Assembly (NCBI GenBank): GCA_002335605.1
Contig: BEDY01000002.1
Coordinates: 1,240,001-1,304,000, forward strand
DNA length: 64,000 bases
Reading direction: 5' to 3'
Source of the DNA: Prillingera fragicola
Lineage: Eukaryota > Basidiomycota > Tremellomycetes > Trichosporonales > Trichosporonaceae
Position numbers and translations under genes: made by a program. A model generated the notes under the pieces. The model saw nothing but the letters and a program-made list of their open reading frames with translations. It was not told where the DNA came from and searched no databases. Positions 40,372-52,247 of this stretch are shown here, in pieces (position 1 is the stretch's first letter; each line of letters starts with the position of its first letter).

Positions 40372-43300
40372 CTACGTCGCGAGCGAGGCAGGGAACAGAG
40401 CCCCGAGAATCTGACAGTCAGCGCCAACTCTTCCTGCCCTTTGACTCACCACGTCAAGAATAAACAAGACCAAATGCTGATTCAACCTCACATCCTGTAA
40501 CGCGCCGAACATTCTCCCCGCCGCCCGGCGCGCGTTACTCCTCCCAATCATATTAGCCGCGACATCGGGCATGAGAAGCCCCAGCTTGCGTCCAGCAGCG
40601 GCACGCGTCTCGCGCCGCTCCTTCTCCGTCCTCGGTGGCGTCGGCGCGCGTCTTTCGCCACCCGGCCACATGGTCTCCTGGAACGAGCCGAGGAGCTTGT
40701 CCACACTGTCCGGAGTAGTAGCGTTGCGAAACGCGTCGCGAAACTTGCGCTCAATCGTACCACCCAGCACTTGCTGGAGGATGATGACAATTGCCTGGCG
40801 GCGCAACCAGTTGTTCTCTTTCAAGTCAAAGACTTCAATGAAGAGATCACAGATTGGCGCCGTAAAGCTGCCACTGGCACTTTCGCCACCTAGCGGTTGC
40901 ATGGCTGCAGGCAAGCTGGAGGGGGCAGGGGCGGACAGCTCGGGCGTGGCAGTGACGCCACTAATGGTCGCACTCGCAGTGCTTGCGCGTGGCTCGTGGC
41001 CGCGGGACCATCCGCCGCCGACCTTGAGCGCGCTCGGCATAAGGCCCGCGAGATCCTCGGCCGCGTAACCAAGTCCACCGGCAACGTCCGACAGTTGTCG
41101 GCCAAGTGTCTGAGACAGCATGTCGAGCATTGGCGGACTAAGCGCATCGTCCAGCGATGAAGTGACAGTTTTGTAAAGCGACTTGACGATATTGGCCGGT
41201 GCAAGGCTAGCCAGCGAGCCTGTCGACGATGTGAGATCCGCGGAAGCCGGCGCAGGTGACAAAAAGTTGCGCACAAGCACACTGTCACAGAGAGCCTTTG
41301 AAACCAACAACGACTGGAGGTACTTTTCTAACCCTAAGCGTCGCGATTCCACAAAACTGCCTGAAATGCTCGGCACGAGGCGTTTCCCCGGCATCTCCGC
41401 AAGGAGAAGCACATCGCGTGCCAGCTCTGCGCCACCGCTGCTGGCTGCCCAGTCGCGAACAGCACGGTCCAGCTCCCAGAACTCGTTGAAGCGATGGCTG
41501 ACGACCCATGAGATGCCCGTGCGGCCCTCCTTGTCCACTTGTCGGATCTGGACGTTGTACCTGACCACTTGGCGGCGTTCGTCAAGCTCATCTGTCGTGA
41601 TGGCAGTGTCGGGAATGGCGACGCGAGTACGGCCAGGGACAAGGCGGTTCTGTTCCTCCTGCTGCTCAAACTGAGCTTTCTGGAAAGAAGCCGTACGCTG
41701 TTCGCGCTGGAGTGAGCCCTGAGAACGTAACAGAAGCTTGAGCTCCTTCTGGTTACCCGTGAGCTCGGCTTGTCGAATGAGCGACGACAGTAGCGACTGC
41801 TGCGCAGCGAGTTCGCGAATTTTGGTGTCCAAGCGCAGAATCTCGGCGCTAAGTTGCATGTCGCCTGGAGCAGCGAGGCGTACTCGGTTCTCAAACTCTT
41901 CCTCGGTACCGGCACCCGCATCAGTCGTGGCAGCGTCCTCCTCAATGACCATATCGTCGGCAAAGATGCTCTTCTTCGAGCGGTGGAGGCTGCCGTCCTC
42001 GCTGCCGTGGCGGGCAAGTCTGGGTCGACGGACATTCGCGCGCGTATCAAACTGGCTCACACGACGGACAGGACTATGTGGACCGTCCTTGCCACTGGCG
42101 AGACGAGTGAGGTTTTCGGCGCTTCGCGACGTGAGCTTGTTGCCGGCAAGCGGATGGCGGTCACCTTCAAGAGACTGAGGTGGCTCGAGCACCACCGACT
42201 GCGTGAGAGGCGTTGACGAAGGCGTCTCTTCAGGCTCCGGTGTGCGGGCACCAGGGCTCAGCGTTCCAGTCCCACTAACGACGCGGCTGCCGTGATCGTC
42301 CGCAGCTATGATCTCGTTGAGAGCTGCCTGGATTGCCTCCATGCGTTGCGCCTCCACTATCGCGTCCTCATCTTCCTCGTTGCCGTCGTTGGCAAACAGT
42401 GGGTCACGCTCCTCGTCAGCGGCATCGTCCGTAGCCCCAAACAAAAAGTTGAGGTGGGCCGAGTTCCGCGAGACGAGCGGTGGCGGCGAATGCACAATCG
42501 TGGGTGTGATCGAGTTGGTCGGGGTTGTGGCTCGCGGTGACGTTGATTGTGGAGAAACGCGCCTGTTAAAGTCTGGCACAGTAGTGGATATGATTGCTGC
42601 AGCTGTAGAAGCTCCCGGTGTGAAGCTGCCGTTGATGAGGTATGGCCGCCTGGCGACTGGCGAGCCAGGACCGCCATCACTCAGACGCCGGATAGCACCA
42701 CTTGATGGCGCAAGGTGACCACCCTGCGTAGGGGTAGTTGGAGGCGAGTGACTGGCGGCGCGCACCGTCCGAGGGGGCTTGGGCGGAACAAGTGTCTTAA
42801 GATCCGCCAACGCTTTGAGGTACAGCTCGCTCTTCTGGAAGTCCCGCCAGTCTTCCTCCTCCATTTGCTCGTAGACTGCCTTCTGCGACTCATAGACGGC
42901 CCGTTTTGCGCGTGGGACATCCTCGGGCGCGACCTTTTTGCCAGCCAGTTCAGAGATCGTGTGGACGAGCTTGACAGGAACGGAGATCTTGTTGTGAACG
43001 GGAGTGAAATAAATGTCATTGAGAAACTTCAAGTCTTCGCCAATTGTGGCGTCGCCAACACGAGACCGGCCTGGCTCATCAAGACTGTCGAGCGCAAGGT
43101 TTTGGCCAGATGCCTCCAAAGGATCTTTGAATCCCTCGACCGTCAGCCAGAACTGGACAAGATGGCTCCGTCCGCGGCGATCCATGTATTCGAGCCAGTA
43201 GGCGAGACTGGACGGGTCGTTGAGAATTTTGTACAGCGAGACCTTCGCCCGAATTACGGGAGAGTCTGTGGGCAAAGGGGTAACTTTAGGAGATGCGGTT

Positions 43301-44556
43301 CCGCCAGAGATGGCAGCAATGCGCTGGTCAATGTGTGACCGAGCCCGTTCTAGTCGGCGTACATATCGCTCGGCGCGATACAGCACCGTCTTGTCCTCGT
43401 CCTGCGCGACTTTTTGCCCTCTGCGTGCAGAACGCAGTTCACGTTCGACATCTGATCGCAAGCGACGCGCTTCGCCCAGTGTCTTGAGCTTGGGAATGCT
43501 GCGCATGAACTCGTCAAACTGTTTGGTAGTGGACTGGGCGCTAATTCCTGCCGTTGCCGGTGCTTTGCGTCGCGGGGTCACCTTGTGCGTTGGCGATGTA
43601 CCAGGCGCAGGCATGGTCTGAAGCACTGAAAGAACCTTGTGAACCTGCTTCCTCTCATGGAGGTACCTGGCGCCCTTCTCGTTGATCTGTCTATTCCAAA
43701 AGTCGCTATCGCACAGCATGCTAAAGATGGGCATCACGATCGCCCCAAGGACGATCTCGCGCACCATGATCCGCACAACGAGCGTCTGCTCCTTCTCTGG
43801 CAGAACATCCTTGAGCGCTCGGTCGACCATGGAACGGAGGTGTGCCTCGATGGCTGGTATGTTGTCCTCGGGGCTCAAGTGACGACCGCGCAGCGCCGGA
43901 TGCGTGTTCTTCGGCAGGGGCAGGGGCAGGTTCGTTCCGAGTCCCTCCTTGCCTGACGTGCTAGGAATTGATGAAGTCAGATGCTCGATACCGCGGTAGT
44001 GCTGGAAATGCTCCGTTACGCGCGGCAGTACCGTGGCGACGACGAGATTCGGCCAGTCGACCGCCTCAGCACGGTCGCCAACCCTCCCCAGCGCGTGTCG
44101 AATGATCCCCTCGACAGTGTCGGGAAATGCGCGCGAAGGCGAGATACGGACGTACCAAGGCAAAATGAATGTGCCGCGGATAAGCTCCAACAGCGTGTCG
44201 AGGCGACGAGCTACCCTGGGCTCGGCAAGCGCAGCAATAGGCGCAAACGGTGGCGGAACCTCTTCAGCGGCGTACTTGGCTCTCGTCGCTGGCCACTCAT
44301 GCCGGGTCGCAAAGACAAGTGGACGGAGGGCGGCCGCTTGACGTTGAGTGAAGGACTGTGGCGTTGGTGCTGTTCGCTCCGCGCGAACAGCTGCGGCGAT
44401 GAAGCTGCCAACAACCAGAGCAAGCCCGAAAGAGCCTAGTAGCGGGGCTACCAGCATCGGCCGCAGTGCGCCAAGCCGGTGCAAGGTGTAGGCAGTAACG
44501 AGCGTGACGACGGCGGCAGCCACCAGCTGCCACCTTGGTGTGGATTTCGCAGCCAT
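40372..44556 (-). CDS. MDM1: Mdm1/SNX14-type sorting nexin (PXA-RGS-PX-Nexin_C)
   Basis: Two exons, 44556-40450 and 40410-40372, give 1381 residues. The 39 nt intron has perfect GTGAGT and CTGAC..CAG signals but is in frame and stop-free, so an unspliced form would be 1394 residues. Two membrane helices at about 10-60 are followed by a PXA domain (about 95-310, with RRLDTLLELIRGTFILPWY and FSMLCDSDFWNRQI), an RGS domain (about 440-580, YKILNDPSSLAYWLEYM), a long disordered Ser/Thr/Pro linker and a coiled coil. A PX domain lies at about 990-1105 (SHRFNEFWELDRAVRDW, MPGKRLVPS) and Nexin_C at about 1230-1345. The family tethers the ER to the vacuole/lysosome and controls lipid handling at contact sites. 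Confidence 0.92.
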   Translation of the reverse strand: MAAKSTPRWQLVAAAVVTLVTAYTLHRLGALRPMLVAPLLGSFGLALVVGSFIAAAVRAERTAPTPQSFTQRQAAALRPLVFATRHEWPATRAKYAAEEVPPPFAPIAALAEPRVARRLDTLLELIRGTFILPWYVRISPSRAFPDTVEGIIRHALGRVGDRAEAVDWPNLVVATVLPRVTEHFQHYRGIEHLTSSIPSTSGKEGLGTNLPLPLPKNTHPALRGRHLSPEDNIPAIEAHLRSMVDRALKDVLPEKEQTLVVRIMVREIVLGAIVMPIFSMLCDSDFWNRQINEKGARYLHERKQVHKVLSVLQTMPAPGTSPTHKVTPRRKAPATAGISAQSTTKQFDEFMRSIPKLKTLGEARRLRSDVERELRSARRGQKVAQDEDKTVLYRAERYVRRLERARSHIDQRIAAISGGTASPKVTPLPTDSPVIRAKVSLYKILNDPSSLAYWLEYMDRRGRSHLVQFWLTVEGFKDPLEASGQNLALDSLDEPGRSRVGDATIGEDLKFLNDIYFTPVHNKISVPVKLVHTISELAGKKVAPEDVPRAKRAVYESQKAVYEQMEEEDWRDFQKSELYLKALADLKTLVPPKPPRTVRAASHSPPTTPTQGGHLAPSSGAIRRLSDGGPGSPVARRPYLINGSFTPGASTAAAIISTTVPDFNRRVSPQSTSPRATTPTNSITPTIVHSPPPLVSRNSAHLNFLFGATDDAADEERDPLFANDGNEEDEDAIVEAQRMEAIQAALNEIIAADDHGSRVVSGTGTLSPGARTPEPEETPSSTPLTQSVVLEPPQSLEGDRHPLAGNKLTSRSAENLTRLASGKDGPHSPVRRVSQFDTRANVRRPRLARHGSEDGSLHRSKKSIFADDMVIEEDAATTDAGAGTEEEFENRVRLAAPGDMQLSAEILRLDTKIRELAAQQSLLSSLIRQAELTGNQKELKLLLRSQGSLQREQRTASFQKAQFEQQEEQNRLVPGRTRVAIPDTAITTDELDERRQVVRYNVQIRQVDKEGRTGISWVVSHRFNEFWELDRAVRDWAASSGGAELARDVLLLAEMPGKRLVPSISGSFVESRRLGLEKYLQSLLVSKALCDSVLVRNFLSPAPASADLTSSTGSLASLAPANIVKSLYKTVTSSLDDALSPPMLDMLSQTLGRQLSDVAGGLGYAAEDLAGLMPSALKVGGGWSRGHEPRASTASATISGVTATPELSAPAPSSLPAAMQPLGGESASGSFTAPICDLFIEVFDLKENNWLRRQAIVIILQQVLGGTIERKFRDAFRNATTPDSVDKLLGSFQETMWPGGERRAPTPPRTEKERRETRAAAGRKLGLLMPDVAANMIGRSNARRAAGRMFGALQDVRLNQHLVLFILDVVSQRAGRVGADCQILGALFPASLAT

Positions 44557-45553
44557 TGCGCGCGACGCGGACCGATAGCCGGGGGCGTAACCCGTGTGGC
44601 TAGAGGTGACGAGGGCTTGGTATGTGTACCCTCGCCACCTCGACTATTGTCGAAATGGTCTGCGCTGTGAGAGCACTGAGCTGCTTGCAGTGCTGAATGT
44701 GTTGGGGTTGGGATGGGGTTGATGAGAAGAAGAGAAGCCAGAGTGACTTTGCTGTTACCCACGCGTACGCTGCACAAGGCCGTGACTTTCGGAACCAAAT
44801 AGAGCGTGGCTGAGAATTCAGGCACGCACCAGCCCTCGGTGGTCATTCCACATACAGTTGGACCACTTGTCGATTTTGAAGTGCAGAACAGTGGACAGTT
44901 GCAGGTACAGCTGGCTTGAACTCAAAATGAGAGAACAGTGAGCTAGCACCAACAACGAGAGGCTCTGGCGGGCTCCATAGGCTCGTAGAGTACGCTGCAT
45001 CAACGTCGATCTCCTGATCGCCCTGATCTGCTGCCCCTGTGGGTGAGGCATGTGGCGCGTTGTAACTGCACGCTTGGTGCGAGCCACTGATCCACTGATC
45101 CACTGATATAGACGTGTTCAGCAGGACTCTGAACTTGCTAGCTACAGGGCAGAATGCCAGAAGAACCGAAAAGCCTCATACCAAAACGTCTTCGTGTGAG
45201 AGCAGGGCATGAGGCACCCAAATGATACTGTAATCACCAGCGACGGTGGACACAGCGGTGCTCACACTTCATGCTCATCAGTACCGGGCTGGCAATGGTA
45301 TTGCTCCTCCCATGATCATTGACGCTTGTTGATACAGCTGGCCGCCTGCAGCTGGACTACGAAGCGGCGGTCATGCGCGCCACCGAGACACCGAGACACC
45401 GCACTGATCACTCACTGTACGGCTTCGGATTTCACCGATGCCGAGCTGCCCGGTCGATGGCATTGCCGGACTATCACTACAACCTAGCAGCATGTGAGCG
45501 ACCACTCATCCAATTCGCCCCTTCACTCTCCACAGCCAAGTCAACTGAACATC
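44557..45553. other. Divergent promoter gap between Mdm1-type and ECH-family genes
   Basis: 997 bp. A tandem 8-bp repeat at 45084-45107 is listed separately. Frames on both strands are short and unsupported. No RNA gene is seen. Confidence 0.4.
45084..45107. repeat. Tandem repeat, three copies of CCACTGAT
   Basis: Three perfect adjacent 8-bp copies lie in the gap upstream of the ECH-family gene. Confidence 0.8.
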
Positions 45554-46543
45554 ATGCCTGGCCCGCGCCCACCTCCCCTCTCGCTCCCGGAAACCTACGC
45601 TGACCTGGGCACGACCCAGCTCAAGATCACCAACCACCCGGCCTCGGCCCCGGGCGTCACTCCCATCCAGATTGTGACCCTCTACCGGCCCGACAAGTAT
45701 AATGCCTTCACATACACAATGATGCAGGAGATTGAAGACTCGTGGACTCTCTTTGATCTCGATGACCGCGTCAAGTGCATCATCGTGACCGGCCACGGGC
45801 GCATGTTCTGCGCCGGCGCCGACCTCGACACGGGATTCAAGCACCAGGGCGGCGCAGCCTCCGACGCGCGCGATACGTACGTCCAAGTCCGCTTTGCAAG
45901 GTGCTAACGATGCAGTGGCGGACGTGCCGCTCTCTCCATCCACCGGTGTCGCAAGCCCACGATCGGCGCTCTCAACGGTTCGGCAGTCGGTATCGGCATC
46001 ACCATGACTCTGCCAATGGCGATCCGCATCGCCTACGCCGACGCAAAGATTGGCTTTGTCTTTGCGCGCCGCGGTCTGGTAATGGAAGCCTCGAGCTCGT
46101 TCTTCCTCCCGAAACTCATCGGCAACGCAAAGACCATGCACCTCATCACCACCGGCGCGACATACCCGGCCAAGGACAAGCTTTTCAACGATCTCTTCTC
46201 CGAAACCCTCCCGACCCCCGAGGCTGTGCTCCCGCGCGCCATCGAGATTGCAGAGGACATTACGGCCAACACCTCGACAGTGGCTTGGGCACTCATGCGC
46301 GACCTTATCTGGCGTCCCACAAACAGCGCAGAGGAGCAGCACCTGCTCGACTCGCGTGTCATCAATGACCTGTTTGTCACGCAGGATAACAAGGAGGGCG
46401 TCAAGTCGTTTTTGGAGAAGAGGCCACCAAAGTTCACCGGCACGCTGGAGAGGGACGCACCCTCGGCCTATCCCTGGTGGACGCCCATTGACGTTACGCC
46501 GAGGGTGCAGGCCAAGATTGCCGGGAACGGGGCCAAGCTCTAG
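45554..46543 (+). CDS. Peroxisomal enoyl-CoA hydratase/isomerase family protein
   Basis: Two exons, 45554-45876 and 45916-46543, give 316 residues with a 39 nt intron that has a GCTAAC branch site. The crotonase fold is clear: RPDKYNAFTYTMMQEI, the first oxyanion-hole segment MFCAGADLD, the second KPTIGALNGSAVGIGITM, and FVFARRGLVMEASSSFFLPKLIG, where the Glu is in the usual catalytic-acid position. The C terminus is AKL, a variant of the SKL peroxisome-targeting signal. It probably works in peroxisomal fatty-acid or branched acyl-CoA breakdown. Hydratase, isomerase and dehydratase members cannot be told apart here. It converges on the FHL1-type gene. Confidence 0.88.
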
Positions 46544-46765
46544 CGTGGCGAAGTGTGGTAGTCAGCAGTGTGTTTGTAAATCGTTCAAGATGCGAAGGTT
46601 GTCAGCAGGTCACTCGCAGGTGCATGTACGGTTTGCATGCGTGCATAATGCGTATACAACAGCCCACGCGGGGGACATCTATTCCGTGTTCCGAGATCCT
46701 GATCGACTGCTGTCGACGATCGCGATCCGAATGATATATCCAAGGGTCAGAGATAAAAAAGAAAA

Positions 46766-49700
46766 CTATGGCGCACCGGCCTCCAATCTTGGCTTCTTGG
46801 CCTCGGGAGCAGCACCTCCGGCCGCGGCGGCGACCGCCGGGGGCGTGGGAGTCGGCGTTGGCGCGGTGAGGGGCTGGGGAGGGCGGACAGCCGGGGTGGT
46901 AGCCGCCGCGGCAGGGGCAGCAGCTAGAGCGGGCGTGGGTGCCGCTCCGGGGTCGTCTTCGAGCTTGCGTTTGAGCGCGTTGGGTGGCGCAGCGGCCGCA
47001 GCAGGAGGAGCAGCCCCGGTAGCAGGCGCACCAGCACCGGGAGCGGTTACAGCGGGGGCAGCAGCTGGGGCTGGAGTACCAGCAGCAGGCGCAGAGGTGG
47101 CAGTAGCCGGAGCAGCACCAGCGGGAGTAGCGCCAGCAGCGCCAGCAGCAGGAGCAGCACCGGTGGCAGGAGCACCAGCAGGCTTAGCACCAGCAGAGGC
47201 TCCTTGCGCGGGTACACCAGGCTTAGCACCCGGTGCGCCAGAAGCGCCAGGCTTGCCATTGACACCAACCTTCTTCGGCGGGAGCGGAGGCACAACGCCA
47301 GTGGCCCAAATACGCTCCGCGACACGCAGATCAATCTCAACACCAACGACGCGAATGTAGCGCAGCAGGGCCGAGGCGTTGGGGCCGACAGTGTTGACAT
47401 CGCCGCGGGCGTTGGCGACTTCGGCGATCATGCCAATGACCTTTGTGAGGTTTGCACCTGGCGGAGCTGGACCGGGGAGAGGCTTGGTTGGTCCTCCAGG
47501 CTTGGCGACTGGTACGCCTGGCTTAGCTTGCTGCGGTTGCGGTTGTTGTTGTTGCTGCTGCGGCTGCGGTGGAACGCCAGGACGGACTGGCGGCGCTCCG
47601 GGGCGAACGACGGGTGCTCCTGGCCTGACAGGCATGCCGGGCTTGGTGCCCGCAGCGGCCTTGGCTTGAGCGGCCTTCTGCGCTTGCTGTTTATTCTTGT
47701 TGACAACCCAGGCCGAGAGGACGTCCACGGCCCCGGCGGCGCCGAGGAGTTGGAGCTTGTCGATGATGTCTGTGGTGAGGTGGCCAAACGTCGATTGCTC
47801 TAGAACAAGGGTGGTACCGTCGCACACGAACGGCAGAGGCGCGCCAGAGCTGTCAGTCTTGTCAATGACCGACTTTGCGCGCATCGGCGGGGTGATGGGC
47901 TGGATGACGACGACAATCTTGGCCTTGGCGGCGAGGACGCCACGGTTGGCTGAGACGATCGCTGGCTGGGCCGCGGGGACGGGTGGCCTGCCAGGCATAG
48001 GGCGCGCAGGCATGCCCGGACGTCCGCCCATCATCATGTGCTGCTGGTGCTTTGCAGCCTCGGCAAGCTGGATCTCGCGCTCGCGCTGCTTGCGGGCGCG
48101 CTCTTCGGCCTTGAGACGTTCCTTCATGCGCTTCTCCTCAGCGTTCTTCGCCTTGCCCTCCGACTTGAGCGCGTCTCGGCGCTGCTTCTCTTCAAACAGT
48201 GGTCCTTCCTCGGGGTCGAGAATCCACACTGAGCCCTTGGACTCGGGATCGTCCTCGGGAATGCGCGGGACCTTGAGGAAAGCCTTGTTGAGCGACAGGT
48301 TGTGACGAATACTGTTCTGCCAGCCTGCCTCGGGGTTGAGACGGAACCATTCCCACTCGCCTGCGACCCAATTGCACACTTCGCCGAGTGTACCACGGCC
48401 ACGAGGCAGGTTGACGAGAGCACGGTGAATAATGGTCGCAAATGTAGCGGTCGGCTTGAGTGGGGGTGGACCAATGAACGGCTTCCCGTCCAGGCCGAGC
48501 ATTGTCTGAGGAGGTGGGCGTGGACCAGCGCCCGAGGGGGGTATAGGTACGGAGCAGAGAATGTGGCCGGCCCGGGTGGGGTTCTCCTTGAGCTCCGAGA
48601 TATAATAAGGGCGAGGCGGTCCCTCGGGCTGGGGTGGAGGGCCACGAACAACGGGAGGGCGAGCTTGCATTTGCCCTGGCTGGCCCATTGGAGGACGCAT
48701 CATGGGCTGTCCAGGCTGTTGAGGCATACCAGGCTGTCCAGGTTGCATGCCCGGATGAGGAGGTCGGACCTGCATACCTGGCTGGCCCATCTGAGGAGGA
48801 GGGCGAACAGCGGCGGTACCAGGCTGAGAAGCACCTGGCACACCAGGAGCGCCCGGAGCAGCACCACCAACAACCTGCCCAGGAGCGGGGACGGCGCCTG
48901 GCACAACTTGAGTCGCAGCTACAGCGCCTGTTCCAGGCGCCCCAGCTGCTGTTATGGCAGCGAGATTAGGCGGTGGCTGCTGAGGGTTGGCAGCAGCCGC
49001 ACGAGCAGCGGCGGCAGCTTGAACGGCGGCAGTGGGAAGAGCGAGTCCAGGTTTGGGCTGCGGGGGTGGAGGACGAGCCTGTTGGGCCATGGCCGCCGCA
49101 AGAGTTGGGGCGGCAGGGGAAGCCTGGGGTGGGCGAGGGGGCTGTGGCACGGCAGCTGCGAGCGTCGGCGGTGGAACCGCAGATGGAGCCTGGGACTGCG
49201 CCGCCGGTGTTGCTGCAGCAGCTGCTGCCGCCTGTGCTTGAGCAGCCGCAGCAGCGGCCTTCTCTGCTGCCTTCTTCTTCTTCTTCGACTCCTTCTTGGT
49301 CTCCTTTGAGGGCTTCTCTTCTGCTTCCTCCTTGACCGTCTTGCCTGCCTTCTTCTTGCTGGGTGTCGATGCGGACGGCGCTGGTGTGGGTGATTCCTCT
49401 TCTGGCTCGGCAGATTGGCTCTGCGAGTCCACGTCCATCTCCTCCTCCTTGACCTTGTCGGCCTTCTTCTTCTTGGACTTTTTGTCGTCGCCGGGCTTCT
49501 TCATCGCGAGTGCTGGCGACTTGAAGCCCTTTCCGCCGACTTTGGAGTTCTTTGGAGCCTTGCCAGCCACCGAGCCGCCTGGCGTGCTGACACCAGAGTC
49601 CCTCCGTTCTGCCTTGACTGGGGTAGTGACGTCGCGTTTGGAATCCTTCTTCTTGGACTTGCGTGGTGCTGGTTCTGGTTCTGGGTCGCTCGAGAGCGAA

Positions 49701-51536
49701 GACAGCTCCGAATCGTCATCTTGTATGCGCTTGGTGCGCAGCTTGATCGTAGGACGGCGACGAACGGGCTGCTCGTCATTGTCCTCGTCCTCGTCGCTGC
49801 TGCTGTTGTCACTATCCTCTGAACTTTCCTCGTCGGATCCCCACTCGTCGGCCCAGACATTGTCGTCAAAGCCGGGAGTGCCCTCTCCGAGAGCATAGTC
49901 GTGGGAGGCAGCAAACGCGTTGAACGCAGGTACACGAGCAGCAAGGGTGACAGCCGAAGCTGGGCCAGGTCCACCTTCGCCGTAAAATTCGTTGTAGCCG
50001 ACCTGGTCGGGGGGAAGGTTGTAAGGGTAAGGGAGGGCGTTGTAGTCGTACGCTGCCTCGGCAGCGTCGAGGTGATTCTGCACAAGGGAAGGGGATGAGT
50101 CGGGGGAAGGGGGGAGTATGAATGAGAATATGCGGGTGGCAATCTGGATTTGTGATCTGGAAGAACAAGTCAGCCACGTGCTTGTCAATTGCCACTCACC
50201 CTTGATTGAGGGGCACAATGGTACCCTTGACATAGTAGCGGTCGTCGACCCAAGCGCCGTTGCGGCCAAAGATTTCGAGACAGAACTGGCACATGTCGGT
50301 GCGGTACTCGATCTTGGCATGGTTGCGCGAGACCGACTTGAGAGGTCCAAGATCGACATCGACGTGGTCGAGCGAACCAGATGTCTTCATGACAGGAGGT
50401 GGAGGAGGCGCTTCAACGTCGCCGCCATTGACGAGGTCAAGATCCAGACCCTCCAGACCCTCGAGGCCGGCAAGGTCATCGAGGCTGGGCTTGATGTCCA
50501 TCGAGCCGTCGACTGCCAGGGGGTCCGGTGTGGCCTTGGCCGAGTCATCGGCTGGGGTACCGTTCGGGAGGGACTCGGCTAAGAGCACATCGGCGACAGG
50601 TTCCTCGGCCGCTGGCTCGTCCTTGACAGATGCTTCGGCAGAGGTGGGATCGGCGGGAGCGACTGGTGACGCGCTCAAGGCTGCTTCTGACTCGACGACA
50701 GGTGGCTCAGTCGGGGTGGCAACGGGCTCTACAGGTGCAGGGGTTCCTGTGGCACTCGCATGGGCAACAGCGGGACTGGTCATGGCGACATCAGACGGTG
50801 TCGTGTTGCCCTGCATCCCACTGGCTTCCTCAGCCTCCTCGAGCGCATCCACTTCCATGGATGCCGGAACGACATCGGCAAGCTCGTCCATGTTGAAGTC
50901 GGCGGGCACTTCTATCATGTCACCAGCGCCGCTGCCGATATCCTGTAATGGTGCATGGGCGTCGTCCGGCTGATGATCTGGTGTGCCGTCTCCTGGTGGT
51001 GGGGTCATGTTGAGAACGCCGACAGGCAATGCGCCCCCAAAGGGGTCGTCAAAGTTGCCAAACGGATAATCATGCTCGCCAACCCCGAGGACTGATAATG
51101 GTGGGACATCCGCAAGCGGCGGCGGGGCAATTTGTCGCTCCTGCGTGTCGTTAGTACTGCTCGTCTCCGTTGCCGTTATCACAGGCAGAAGCTGTTGACG
51201 TTTGTGTCGAGAGCAAAACAAGGGAAGGGCGCAACACAGGGCACGGACGGCGCGAGTAGGGTGGCCGACGTAGAATTCTTCGCCGCCTTCGGGCACCTTG
51301 TCACTTGTCCTGCGCAGGCTTCCCTCCCCAACTCGAGCTCTCAAAGCCCCTTTGCTTCCAAATCTACTTACACAGTTACGCCCAATTACGACACTAAGTG
51401 TGCGGACATAGTATGAGAAACCCGTGACGTCGTCGCCAAATTGAAGCTTGTAGTAGGCTGGTTTTGGCTCAGTCTTTGAGCGATCTACTGGCAACGCAGC
51501 CAGTGATGGCGCGGGCGGTGCCCATGGGCCCGACAT
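46766..51536 (-). CDS. FHL1: FHL1-type FHA and forkhead transcription factor
   Basis: Three exons, 51536-51372, 51140-50200 and 50156-46766, give 1498 residues. The first intron (231 nt, GTAAGT, an ACTAAC branch, CGCAG) is in frame and stop-free. The FHA domain starts at about 28 (YYKLQFGDDVTGFSYYVRTLSVVIGRNC) and resumes at about 315 (VDVDLGPLKSVSRNHAKIEY, IFGRNGAWVD), so about 260 acidic residues are inserted inside it. A forkhead domain at about 935-1015 has the recognition helix GWQNSIRHNLSLNKAF. The linkers are Ala/Pro/Gln-rich, with basic KKSKK stretches. The last 120 residues are almost only Ala, Pro, Gly and Thr. In yeast, Fhl1 binds ribosomal-protein gene promoters and recruits Ifh1 through its FHA domain. 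Confidence 0.9.
47540..47573 (-). repeat. Gln/Pro-rich trinucleotide-type repeat in the FHL1-type gene
   Basis: Tandem CAA/CAG/CCG-type codons encode a polyglutamine run flanked by PQPQ in the reading strand. Such tracts often vary in length between strains. Confidence 0.6.
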
Positions 51537-52247
51537 GAGCGGGGAGCGGCGCGTCTCCTCGTCCGCCGGCTAGGGGGGGCGAGGGACGCGGGATTCAGAG
51601 GTAGACGGAGCTCGGCGTGGTGAGGCGGGGGGGTGTGGCCGGTGGGGCCGAGGACGAGGATTGGCGTGGGCGGCGCAGGGCAAGGCGACGTTGGATGCGT
51701 CCGGTGCGGTCGAGAGTGGGTGACCGGTACTGGCCCAGGGTGGTTGGGCTCGTTTAAAGTGAGGATGAGGCAGGAGTAATGCTACAAGGATGGATGTATG
51801 AGGAGGTGACGAGATGCAACGAAGTTCAACAACATGGCCACCCTCACCCTGTGGCTTCCCCCTGGGCTGGCTGGCCTGCTCCGGATGCTCCCGCCCGTCC
51901 GCCCAACAGCCTCTTCTGTCCGCCCTGCTGTACGCAGACCCAGGACGGGGCCACGCAAAAATTGAAAAAAAAACACACCTGCCGACGGGAGTATTTTCAA
52001 CCTTCCCTCTACCGGCCGTACCAAGTTGCGCTCGTATTCGGCCATCCCCCTTTAGTTTCTCCGGTCAAGGCAGTCCAGGCCTTTGCATCAAACGTGCAGC
52101 CCAAGGTGGTCAGCGACCAGTGTGGTTGTGCACACAGTGACATGCTGAAATGATCATGCTAACAATGGTAGTGGTACAAAATGACTCATCGCGAATGCGA
52201 GGGTCTTGAGTGTGTGTGGGGTCATTCCCTCAGTGAGGATACCTTTC
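51537..52247. other. Gap between the FHL1-type and RTC4-type genes
   Basis: 711 bp holding the FHL1 promoter/leader and the 3' flank of the RTC4-type gene. An A-rich tract lies at about 51955-51975. No gene is supported. Confidence 0.4.
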
